Source: Collinsella sp.
GTDB taxonomy: Bacteria; Actinomycetota; Coriobacteriia; Coriobacteriales; Coriobacteriaceae
Reading direction: 5' to 3'
Assembly: GCA_019425005.1 (NCBI GenBank)
Contig: JAHYYK010000011.1
Location: 1 to 49,050 of the forward strand
DNA: 49,050 bases
The notes beneath the pieces are model-generated. The model was not told the origin of the DNA, ran no database searches, and saw only the letters and a program-made list of their open reading frames with translations. Below, piece by piece: positions 19,301-26,914 of the stretch. Both the position numbers and the translations under genes were made by a program. Each line of letters starts with the position of its first letter. The first letter of the stretch is position 1.

Positions 19301-19774
19301 GTGAATGTCCCAGCCGTACTCCAAAACATCCGCTCAAAACACCCCGTTGCATATGTGGTTCTCTATCTCTTTGTCGTCTGGGTATTACTGGTTATCATCA
19401 CCCATGCCATAGCTTTTGGAGCAGAACTGCTGATAGCCAGCTCGGACCAGCCCGTCGTCAAATGGGAGACGACCGATGAATGCACCGACGGAACCCGAAC
19501 CATTTACTACAACAGCCCGTCCCTCTACCAAGAGTTCAAGGTCAAGATAAAGGACTCCAAGATTGTCGATGCCGAACTGGGCTCTTTATTTACAATCGGA
19601 GCAACCGTCAACGCCGAGCAAGTCGAGTACACGGACAGCCATGCGACGTATCGTATCGACCTCAGCATCCTAGGCCGACCGTCACGCGCCTGTCTGCTCG
19701 AATGCGATATACGCGGCACCACGTTGCACATGTCCGAAATACAGATGCGCCCGGGCAAGGGGTTCTCTTCTTGA
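19301..19774 (+). CDS. Hypothetical single-span membrane protein
   Basis: Protein of 157 residues with a GTG start seven bases after GGAGGTG. A hydrophobic helix at about 18-44 (AYVVLYLFVVWVLLVIITHAIAFGAELL) anchors it, and the remaining 110 residues should lie outside. The outer part has two Cys (about 61 and 130) and looks beta-rich. I recognise no family. The gene sits alone in forward orientation between the reverse genes dnaX and ybaB, which are normally adjacent. Confidence 0.7.
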   Translation: MNVPAVLQNIRSKHPVAYVVLYLFVVWVLLVIITHAIAFGAELLIASSDQPVVKWETTDECTDGTRTIYYNSPSLYQEFKVKIKDSKIVDAELGSLFTIGATVNAEQVEYTDSHATYRIDLSILGRPSRACLLECDIRGTTLHMSEIQMRPGKGFSS

Positions 19775-19795
19775 GCAGTATACCCGCCTGCGCAG

Positions 19796-22276
19796 CTACT
19801 CCACCGGCTTGAAGATGGTGGACTGGCCGAAGACGCTGCGGATGAGGGCTTTGGCCTCGTCCTCGGTCTGCGGGATGCTCGGGGCTGCACCCTGATGGCC
19901 GAAGGGGCCGCCCGCACCGGAGTTGGACTCCCAGGGAGCTGCAGGAGCGCCCTCCTCTTTGGGGGCAGTTGCAGCGGACTTGGGCGCGGACGCCGCACCC
20001 GGCACGTCGAACGGAGGCAGATCGTCCCCACCAGCATCGGCAACAAAACCGCCAACCATGGCATCGTCGTAGGGAACCTGCTCGGATTCCCATGGCGCAG
20101 ACGGCGCGGCGGGCTGAGCCTTGGGAGCGGACGCGCGCTCGGGCGCTCGGGGCGCGGGCTCGGTCGGGAGCTTGCCCGTGGCAGGAGCGCCGGCGGGGTT
20201 GTCGGAGCGCAGCCAGGGGGCTTTGCCCAGGTCAGACGACTTGGGCGCGGGCGAGGCAGGCTTGGGCGCGGGTGTCGGAGCAGCCGGTTTGGCCATGACG
20301 GGCTTAGGCGCCGACGGGGTCGGCGCCGCTATCGGTGCTGCTTTTGGCTGCGTCGCGCTGGCGCTCGAGGATGCAGGGGCCGCCGAGGACACGGGTTGCG
20401 GGTCCGCAGATACCGCAGCCCGTGCAGATGGAGAATGCTCCTCATGTTGAGGAGCCGGCGTGCCACCCCCATCCAGGACATAGTCGACGGTACGACGACC
20501 GAAGACCGCACTGACTGTCGGCAGGACCACCGACTGCGTGTCGGCGCGTCCAAGCATCTTGATGGCAAAGGTCGAGCCCGCGGGGAACGAGACCGTGAGC
20601 CTGGAGCCGTCGTCAGCCGTGGCGCGGGCATTGAGCAAAAGCCCCGCGTAGGAAGCCTGACGCGCCTTGACACGCTCGACAACCTCGGCCCATTTGCGCT
20701 GCAGCTCTCCGGCATCCTCGACCGCGGGCGTCTCGGCAGTACCGGCGGCGGCAACCTGGGCGGCATTGTTGGACTGGGGCTTAGGTGCCGGAGCGGTGGC
20801 AGGCGCGGGAGCCGCAACGGGCTGAGGCGTCGGAGTCGGCGCAGGCTGAGGTGCAGGCGCTGCAGGCTTGGAAGCTGACACGGACGCAGAACGGGACGCA
20901 GGCTGGGCAGCCGGAACAGCAGCACCACGGTCCCAAGGCATACCGCCCTGGCGCGCGGACGTAGCAGCGGGGGCAGCGGATGCCGCCGGAGCGGCAGCAC
21001 GAGCGCCCGAAATTAGCGTCGGCTGTTGGGCAGCAGCGGGTACGGATGCTGCAGGCGCGGCGGCCTGAGCAGCAGCCACGCTCGCCGGCACGGCGCCGTT
21101 GGCAACCATGGCCTCCAAGCGGGCCACGCGCTCGGCCAATGCCTCAATCGTTAAATCGGCCTCGGGACGTGCCAGGCGCGTGCAGGCGATCTCGAGCACC
21201 AGGCGCACGTCGCTCGCGCCCCTCATCTCCAGTGCGGCATCGTCGAGCACCGTCAGCACACGGGCCAGGCGGTCGGCAGGATGCTCGCCAAAGGCAGCGG
21301 CCTCGGCAGCAAGCGCCTCGGCCTGCTCGGAGCCGCCCTCAAACAGCTCGGCACGGGCACCGGCAACGCAGGCAACGTACACGTCACGCACATGCGCCAC
21401 CAGGTCGCGCGTCAGCTCCAGCAGGTCGTTTCCTTCCTCGACCTGCGCACGGATCAGTCCATAGAGCTCGGCAACATCGCGATCGGCAATGGCGCGGGAA
21501 AACTCGCCCAGAATCTGGTCCGAAACCTCGCCTAAAAGCGAGCGGGCGTCGTCCGCATGCACAGAACCGTTGCCAAAGACGCTCAGCTGCTCCAGCGTGG
21601 ACAGCGCGTCGCGCATACCGCCCTTGGCATGGCGCGCCACGATAGCCAGCGCCTCATCGTCGTAATCGAAGCCCTCCTGCTCGCACACGTATGCCAGGCG
21701 ACGCTCGATATCCTCGTTGCCGATGCGATGGAAATCGAAACGCTGGCAGCGCGAGAGGATGGTCTCCAGAATCTTTTGCGGGTCGGTGGTGCACAGCACA
21801 AAGATCACGTGTGCCGGCGGCTCCTCGAGCGTCTTGAGCAGCGCGTTGAACGCCGCCGTCGTGAGCATGTGGACCTCGTCGATGATATAGATCTTGTACT
21901 TGCCGCGCACCGGGGCAAAGTTGACGGAGTTGATGATTTCCTCGCGCACATTGTCCACGCCCGTGCGGGAGGCGGCATCGAGCTCGTAGACATCGGGGTG
22001 GTTACCCTCGGCAATGAGCTCGCACTCCTCGCAAGTACCGTCGGGCATGCAGCCGCTTGCACCCTCGGCGCGCGCCGCCTCGGCATTGCGGCACAGCAGC
22101 GCCTTGGCCAGAATGCGCGCCATGGTGGTCTTGCCCGTGCCGCGCGGTCCGCAGAACAGGTAGGCGTGGGACAGGCGCCCCTCGGTGATGGCGTGCTCGA
22201 GCGTCGAGACGATATGCTGCTGGCCCACCACGGAGTCAAAGGTGAGCGGGCGATACTTTCGGTACAACGATTCCAT
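19796..22276 (-). CDS. dnaX: DNA polymerase III subunit gamma/tau
   Basis: Clamp-loader ATPase that holds the replicative polymerase together and loads the beta clamp. From the ATG at 22276 (GGGGGAG site) the protein has 826 residues. The first 370 are the AAA+ and collar domains: Walker A GPRGTGKTT at 43-51, a zinc site using Cys near 62, 77, 83 and 86, YIIDEVHML (Walker B) near 125 and the sensor ILSRCQRFDF near 175. From about 400 the chain becomes a long Ala/Pro/Gln-rich linker with a small folded block at about 550-640 and a C-terminal end QSTIFKPVE. No slippery A-run with a nearby frameshift signal for a separate gamma form was seen. An upstream in-frame start at 22387 would add residues unlike the family. 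Confidence 0.96.
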   Translation of the reverse strand: MESLYRKYRPLTFDSVVGQQHIVSTLEHAITEGRLSHAYLFCGPRGTGKTTMARILAKALLCRNAEAARAEGASGCMPDGTCEECELIAEGNHPDVYELDAASRTGVDNVREEIINSVNFAPVRGKYKIYIIDEVHMLTTAAFNALLKTLEEPPAHVIFVLCTTDPQKILETILSRCQRFDFHRIGNEDIERRLAYVCEQEGFDYDDEALAIVARHAKGGMRDALSTLEQLSVFGNGSVHADDARSLLGEVSDQILGEFSRAIADRDVAELYGLIRAQVEEGNDLLELTRDLVAHVRDVYVACVAGARAELFEGGSEQAEALAAEAAAFGEHPADRLARVLTVLDDAALEMRGASDVRLVLEIACTRLARPEADLTIEALAERVARLEAMVANGAVPASVAAAQAAAPAASVPAAAQQPTLISGARAAAPAASAAPAATSARQGGMPWDRGAAVPAAQPASRSASVSASKPAAPAPQPAPTPTPQPVAAPAPATAPAPKPQSNNAAQVAAAGTAETPAVEDAGELQRKWAEVVERVKARQASYAGLLLNARATADDGSRLTVSFPAGSTFAIKMLGRADTQSVVLPTVSAVFGRRTVDYVLDGGGTPAPQHEEHSPSARAAVSADPQPVSSAAPASSSASATQPKAAPIAAPTPSAPKPVMAKPAAPTPAPKPASPAPKSSDLGKAPWLRSDNPAGAPATGKLPTEPAPRAPERASAPKAQPAAPSAPWESEQVPYDDAMVGGFVADAGGDDLPPFDVPGAASAPKSAATAPKEEGAPAAPWESNSGAGGPFGHQGAAPSIPQTEDEAKALIRSVFGQSTIFKPVE

Positions 22277-22392
22277 GGGTGCTCCCCCGGGTATACTGAG
22301 TCTTGTTGCCGCGGCGGCCATGCGGTCGCACGGCATACTGCATTCCATAATAACCCGTACGGCGAGCCCGCCGCGATAGGAGTCCAAAGAGC

Positions 22393-23109
22393 ATGGCAGA
22401 CGCAGAGAGCAACCTCGTTCCCTCCGAAGCAGCCGACCAGGTCGAGGTCGCGCTCGAGGAGCAGGCCGCAGCCGACGACGGCATCCTGTACCTCAACGAG
22501 TACCAATACGAAAACGACCTCGTCACCGACTTCGCCCGCCTGGTCGCCTCGCCCAGGCGTCGCGGCTCGCTGTATGTCGCCGCGGCAATTGCCGCGCTCA
22601 TCGGCATCGGCATGCTGGTGGCCGGCGGCAACTGGATCAAGTTTGGCGTCGTCTTGATCGTATTCGGCGCCTTTTTGGCCTGGTGGAGCAAAAACCTGCA
22701 CCACACCCTCGCCCGCGACTTTATCGACGCCGTTGAGGCCGACGAGTCCATGGGTGGCCGCTATCGCCGCGTCGCCGCCAACGAGGACGGCCTGATGGTT
22801 TGGGGCACGAGCGGCAAGTCGCAGTTCTTCCCGTTTGAAAAGCTCGACCACGTGCTCGACGGCGAGCGCATCTTTGTGGCCATGTTCGCCGACCAGGGCG
22901 TGACGATCCCTAAGGACACCTTTGTCCGCGGCGATGCCGAGCAGTTCGGTCCCTTCCTTAAGGCGCGCATCAACAAAAAGCTCCGCATCGAGACCAAACG
23001 CAAGAAGATGAAGGCAGAAAAGGCCGCTGCCGAAGCAAAACAGGGCGACAAGCCCCAGGAGACCAAGGGCAAGCAGCGCAAGCAGAAGAAGAGCAAGAAG
23101 AAGCGGTAG
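22393..23109 (+). CDS. YcxB-like two-span membrane protein with basic tail
   Basis: Protein of 238 residues. An acidic N-terminus with YLNEYQYENDLVTDFARL precedes two close membrane helices (about 62-82 and 84-100), then a cytoplasmic domain with VAANEDGLMVWGTSGKSQFFPFEKLDHV that resembles the YcxB-like C-terminal fold (PH-like). The final 45 residues are almost all Lys, Gln, Ala and Glu, ending in a KKSKKKR tail that may bind nucleic acid or acidic membrane. It is transcribed away from dnaX, whose start is 116 bases off. Function unknown; the YcxB-like call is from motif memory only. Confidence 0.65.
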   Translation: MADAESNLVPSEAADQVEVALEEQAAADDGILYLNEYQYENDLVTDFARLVASPRRRGSLYVAAAIAALIGIGMLVAGGNWIKFGVVLIVFGAFLAWWSKNLHHTLARDFIDAVEADESMGGRYRRVAANEDGLMVWGTSGKSQFFPFEKLDHVLDGERIFVAMFADQGVTIPKDTFVRGDAEQFGPFLKARINKKLRIETKRKKMKAEKAAAEAKQGDKPQETKGKQRKQKKSKKKR

Positions 23110-23138
23110 GCCGGCCGACACCGAAGGCGCCTCGTCCC

Positions 23139-23176
23139 GCGCCCGATTCCGGGCCGGGGCGCCTGGAATCGGGCGC
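23139..23176. terminator. Hairpin between convergent genes
   Basis: GCGCCCGATTCC (23139-23150) pairs perfectly with GGAATCGGGCGC (23165-23176) across a 14-base loop. It lies between the 22393 and 23215 genes and probably ends both, although no T-tract is present. Confidence 0.5.
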
Positions 23177-23214
23177 GCGTACCGCCAATGGACCCGTTTT
23201 GCCTTGCTCTCGAG

Positions 23215-23883
23215 CTATTTCACTTCAAACCTTAAGAGCCTCCGCTCCGGCAGATCGGTCATCTTCATCGTGTAAGTCCCGGGAAATGCTTTCTCAAAAC
23301 GGACGGTCTCGTAACCTTCGAAATAGTCGTTGGTGTTCTGCATCATAAATGGGACGAGCAACTCGTTTTCTGCCCCAACCTCCACGGCAAACGCAGCAGA
23401 GCCGCCAAGGACCGGCATGGCTTGCGTTATCAGATCGGTATTGACTACAAAATCATAGTTTGGCGCAGACTCCGGGACCAGATGCCAAACATACGCTTTG
23501 ATTCCACCGTCGATATTATCCCTATTTCTGACACGCATCTTTACGGCGATAACGCACGTGATGTCGGCATCCTTCAGTCTCGTTTTCGTATCCACGGTGC
23601 CATATTTTGAATAATCGTCATGTGCTCGTTTGAGATACTCGCGCGGCGTGAGCAACTCTGCCCCGTCTATGCAAAACGAATACCCATCAGTCACCACATC
23701 CTTCGACCCCAGAAACGCTCCATCCATCGAGAGCCATTCGCCCTCCGCGTAATATTTCTCAGGAATGACCGTCCGGTTCCCGTTAACGACGCTCACCCTC
23801 ATGCCCGCAAGGCCGGCAGCAGCACAGCAAAAAAGCGCGAGCGCCGATCTTCTCGTCCACAGGGTCTTCTTCATCGCGCTCAC
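23215..23883 (-). CDS. Exported protein, last gene of ABC cassette (DUF5028-like)
   Basis: Protein of 222 residues with an N-terminal basic stretch and hydrophobic segment (ALALFCCAAAGLAGM) that is a signal peptide or anchor. The outer part has WLSMDGAFLGSK, TDGYSFCIDGAELLTPREYL and a beta-rich C-terminus ending in LRFEVK. The pattern resembles the DUF5028 proteins often linked to ABC-2 type cassettes of Firmicutes and Coriobacteria; that call is tentative. The GTG at 23883 overlaps the stop of the ATPase gene by four bases, repeating the coupling seen at each junction of this operon; ATG 23874 is an alternative. Confidence 0.65.
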   Translation of the reverse strand: MSAMKKTLWTRRSALALFCCAAAGLAGMRVSVVNGNRTVIPEKYYAEGEWLSMDGAFLGSKDVVTDGYSFCIDGAELLTPREYLKRAHDDYSKYGTVDTKTRLKDADITCVIAVKMRVRNRDNIDGGIKAYVWHLVPESAPNYDFVVNTDLITQAMPVLGGSAAFAVEVGAENELLVPFMMQNTNDYFEGYETVRFEKAFPGTYTMKMTDLPERRLLRFEVK

Positions 23884-24524
23884 GACCTTTCCCGAACTTT
23901 CACAACGGCACCGTCGCGCATGCAGTAAACCCGATCGGCCAGTTCCTCGAGCACCTCTCCGTCATGGCTGGACAGAAGGACCTCACGACCCGTTGATGCC
24001 GCCATCGCCACAACGCGCTTGAGCATTTCAACGCCCGCTTCGTCGAGGGCATTCGTTGGCTCATCGAGAACAAGCAGCTTCGGCTTCTCCATAATTGCCG
24101 CAGCTATCCCCAGACGCTGCTTCATCCCAAGCGAGTATGCTCGGAACTTCTTTTTTTCGTCTGCATCGAGCCCCACGAGCCGCAGGGCAGAGCGAATGTC
24201 CTCGGGGGTGGCAACGCCCTTGATCTGAGCGATGAGCTTCAGATTGTCGTAGCCAGACAGATATCCCAAAAAGGAAGGCGCCTCGATCAACATCCCCAGA
24301 CTCGGCGGGAACGAGATGTCCGCCCCAAGCCTTTGGCCATCGATAGAGATTTCGCCTTCGGTAGGCTTGATCAACCCGCAAACCGCTCGCATGAGCATGG
24401 TCTTACCCGAACCGTTTATCCCCTGAAGCCCGACCACAGTCCCAGGGTCAACCTCGATGGACACGTTGCGCAGGACATCGTTTTTACCCATGCGCTTCGA
24501 TACGCCCCTTACGATCACACTCAT
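23880..24524 (-). CDS. ABC transporter ATP-binding protein
   Basis: ATPase of 214 residues that should energise the two permeases encoded just upstream. Walker A is GINGSGKTML near 35-44, the signature is YSLGMKQRLGIA near 128-139, Walker B is LLVLDEPTNALDE near 148-160 and the H-loop is LLSSHDGE near 180-187. The chain is short, like the ATPases of bacteriocin-immunity and ABC-2 type exporters. ATG 24524 overlaps the permease stop by four bases (ATGA) and has an AAGGGGG site; a longer in-frame start at 24587 is inside the permease gene. Confidence 0.93.
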   Translation of the reverse strand: MSVIVRGVSKRMGKNDVLRNVSIEVDPGTVVGLQGINGSGKTMLMRAVCGLIKPTEGEISIDGQRLGADISFPPSLGMLIEAPSFLGYLSGYDNLKLIAQIKGVATPEDIRSALRLVGLDADEKKKFRAYSLGMKQRLGIAAAIMEKPKLLVLDEPTNALDEAGVEMLKRVVAMAASTGREVLLSSHDGEVLEELADRVYCMRDGAVVKVRERS

Positions 24525-25357
24525 ATCTTGTCCCCCTTTTCTATAAGGTCGGCCCTTCGAAACCACAGTCCACCCAACGATAGGCATAACGACATAAGCC
24601 CAATTGATGACAAGACACTCGAGCCCGCCGCGATTCCCTCTTTGACAATTCCACCCCAGCGCAACAGCATCAAGGCGTTACCCAATAGCGCCCAATGTCG
24701 TGCATATGCCGAGCAGATCAGGTAGCTCATTAAAACCACAAACGAGACTGACGACCCAAGCACAAACCCAACCGCTGCCTGCGCAAACGCAAGCGCCTCA
24801 AAAGCAAATAAGAGACCTATGAAAAACGGCAGCGCATCTGCCTCGGCAGCTTTGAGAAACCACGGCGCCAAATTAGCCAGTTGAAGCGACTCACCATGAA
24901 TGACCGCGCTGAACGAGGAGCTCACCACCAAGCTCCAAATCACAACAGAGCAAACCACCACGAGCAGTGAAAATGCCGTTACTGCCGCCACCAAGATAAA
25001 ACGCGAGACCCACCAAAGGGTTCTTGCCCGGCATCGAACAAGCGCTTGCAAACCAAACCCGTGCAACGATTCGGTCGGATAGTCGAGTGTTGTATAGAGA
25101 ATAAGCAGAATGAGAAATAGCCATCCTAGCGGAGGCACAAACATGACCCCGGGCCTAGGCTCAAACGGAGCAGATCCGGCAAACACGAGCGCAAGATTAT
25201 CCGCAAACCCCAAGGTATCCGTTCTAACCCCATACACAGAAGACAATCCGTAGGCGTACACCAAGTTCGCAACGGTCACTGCCGCAATTGCAATAAAAGT
25301 AAGGATGTTCTTCTTCAAAACGGTCCTCAGGTCCGCGGCGACCAGCCTAAACAGCAT
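24521..25357 (-). CDS. ABC transporter permease 2
   Basis: Membrane protein of 278 residues with about six spans (roughly 19-40, 76-96, 112-138, 168-190, 195-220 and 236-258), similar in layout to ABC-2 type permeases but with no sequence motif I can name. ATG 25357 shares one base with the stop of permease 1 and follows GAGGTGG. With permease 1 and the downstream ATPase it forms a complete exporter. The substrate is unknown; the secreted peptide-like protein at the head of the operon is a candidate. Confidence 0.8.
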   Translation of the reverse strand: MLFRLVAADLRTVLKKNILTFIAIAAVTVANLVYAYGLSSVYGVRTDTLGFADNLALVFAGSAPFEPRPGVMFVPPLGWLFLILLILYTTLDYPTESLHGFGLQALVRCRARTLWWVSRFILVAAVTAFSLLVVVCSVVIWSLVVSSSFSAVIHGESLQLANLAPWFLKAAEADALPFFIGLLFAFEALAFAQAAVGFVLGSSVSFVVLMSYLICSAYARHWALLGNALMLLRWGGIVKEGIAAGSSVLSSIGLMSLCLSLGGLWFRRADLIEKGDKI

Positions 25358-26238
25358 CAGACCACCTCGCGTCTTTTCCACGCCCCAGAAAAAGCCAACG
25401 AAGCAAGGGTCAATAATATGATTTCCGCAAAACCGGCTCGAATGTCTGGCCAGTTATTCAGCGATTCCGACCTGATGCTGTTGAGGATATTGCAGTTAAA
25501 CCCCACACAAGCCATTACGCCGAAGATCCAGCCATTTGCAAAATGCCACGCAACCATTAGCAGATACGGGACAATTATCGCTTTGATTCTGCTACGAAAC
25601 AAAATTGAGAAGCCAGTTACAGCCATGGATAAAGTCCCGAGCGTGACAGCATCGAACAGCGTGTATGCGAGCACATATGACAAAGGATGCGAATAAAATA
25701 GACCGGAGAAGTAGCTATGCAGGTAAAGTCCTACGTAAGTCGACTCATCGACCCGAGGAAGATACGCAGGAAAAAGCATCGAGACGATCAGGAAATTGAC
25801 GAGCAGAGGAATGGCAGTCACTGTAAACGCGGAGAGGAAAGCAGACAGCATCTTTACGTTCACGTACGCCTTTCTGGAAACGCGCGTGCATATCTGCATG
25901 TCATAACCACTCAAACGCTCAAAGAGACACGACCAAGATCCAGCCAACATTGCAAGCAGGGGCAGTGCATAGAAAAACACCGACGCAGACAGTGGCGCGT
26001 TCGCGCTCACAACAATCCAGTTACCGAAGCTGCTTTCACGTGTTTGACCGAGATAATTTTCGGCTTGCACGCCAACGCCGTAACCAAAAGAAAGAAGGTT
26101 GTGGCGCTCTTTTTCCAAATTTGCCCACGGCTCCAGCGCGGCAGCTATTGCAACTGCGACCGCAATCAAGAGAGCAAGGATAAAAGCTGGACGTCTAATC
26201 GTTTTCGACAGTTCGTATCTTGCGAGCTTTTGGTTCAT
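25357..26238 (-). CDS. ABC transporter permease 1
   Basis: Membrane protein of 293 residues. After a cytoplasmic start MNQKLARYELSKTIRRP come a first span (about 18-36), an outer loop of about 50 residues, and five more spans (about 72-95, 118-143, 172-195, 203-225 and 268-285). This is the layout of the ABC-2 subfamily, in which the first loop is large. ATG 26238 follows GGAGGAGG; longer frames upstream lack such a site. It is 54 bases after the DUF2712-like gene. Confidence 0.8.
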   Translation of the reverse strand: MNQKLARYELSKTIRRPAFILALLIAVAVAIAAALEPWANLEKERHNLLSFGYGVGVQAENYLGQTRESSFGNWIVVSANAPLSASVFFYALPLLAMLAGSWSCLFERLSGYDMQICTRVSRKAYVNVKMLSAFLSAFTVTAIPLLVNFLIVSMLFPAYLPRVDESTYVGLYLHSYFSGLFYSHPLSYVLAYTLFDAVTLGTLSMAVTGFSILFRSRIKAIIVPYLLMVAWHFANGWIFGVMACVGFNCNILNSIRSESLNNWPDIRAGFAEIILLTLASLAFSGAWKRREVV

Positions 26239-26292
26239 ACGTCCTCCTCCCCCTTCCGACCCAGAAAGCCGGAAGGGAGCCATTTCAAACAA

Positions 26293-26805
26293 CTATGCGG
26301 GAAGCTTGTGGAAATGCCCGACGCAGTCGGGGCTCCATACGCCAATAACAGTGCCGTAGCCAGACTCCGCCCATGCAGTCAGTCGCGCCGCAGATCGCCC
26401 GTTCTCACGGACGAGGTTATACATTTCCCACTGTCCCTTGTGATTCGAACGATACGTTCCCTGAGTACAATTCATGCTGCCGCTACCGCTTGTGTTATAC
26501 GCACCGTCTGTATATAACCGAAGCGGATTTCCCGTATGGCCCTGGATATCCAGATAGAGCGATGAGGAATCATCCTTTTGACGGTAGCCAGTTGCACTCG
26601 TCCCGGCACATTGAAAACTAAATGCCTTATCGGCATTGTTCGTACAGGTCGTAATTCCCGTATCGGCGTTTTGAGTAATGCTGGAAACCTGAGAGGTGTC
26701 AAACTCCTCTTGTGCAAACGATGCAGCGGGAACCCCTAGGGACAGACCAGCTGCAATCACCAAGCCGACTCCGATTCGAGCAATAGCGCTCCTTGGCTTA
26801 ATCAT
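26293..26805 (-). CDS. Secreted DUF2712-like protein
   Basis: Protein of 170 residues with a clear signal peptide: KPRSAIAR, a hydrophobic core, and a cleavage site near ASFA-QEEF (about residue 31). The mature part is polar, with four Cys (in TTCTNN, FQCAGT, MNCTQG and SPDCVG) that could form two disulfides. The segments YRQKDDSSSLYLDIQG and ending GTVIGVWSPDC resemble the DUF2712 family, small secreted proteins found beside ABC transporter genes. The family has been linked to bacteriocin-like cassettes but its function is not established. The ATG at 26805 follows GGAGAAGG. It is the first gene of the cassette, directly after the LuxR gene. Confidence 0.7.
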   Translation of the reverse strand: MIKPRSAIARIGVGLVIAAGLSLGVPAASFAQEEFDTSQVSSITQNADTGITTCTNNADKAFSFQCAGTSATGYRQKDDSSSLYLDIQGHTGNPLRLYTDGAYNTSGSGSMNCTQGTYRSNHKGQWEMYNLVRENGRSAARLTAWAESGYGTVIGVWSPDCVGHFHKLPA

Positions 26806-26914
26806 GGCCTTCTCCAATCAAAAGCGGTTAACAATGCGTCGACGCACGGCAACCTTCGCATGAATAGAGAAAGATGTCTGTAAACACCCGCTATTGAGTT
26901 GATTGCTCAGGCGT

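Noticed and set aside
19796..22276. Programmed frameshift making a short gamma form of DnaX
   Set aside because: No A-run slippery site followed by an early stop was found near residue 430.
22277..22392. SRP RNA gene next to dnaX
   Set aside because: The gap is about the right size but lacks the conserved GGAAGGAAGCA-type tetraloop region on either strand.
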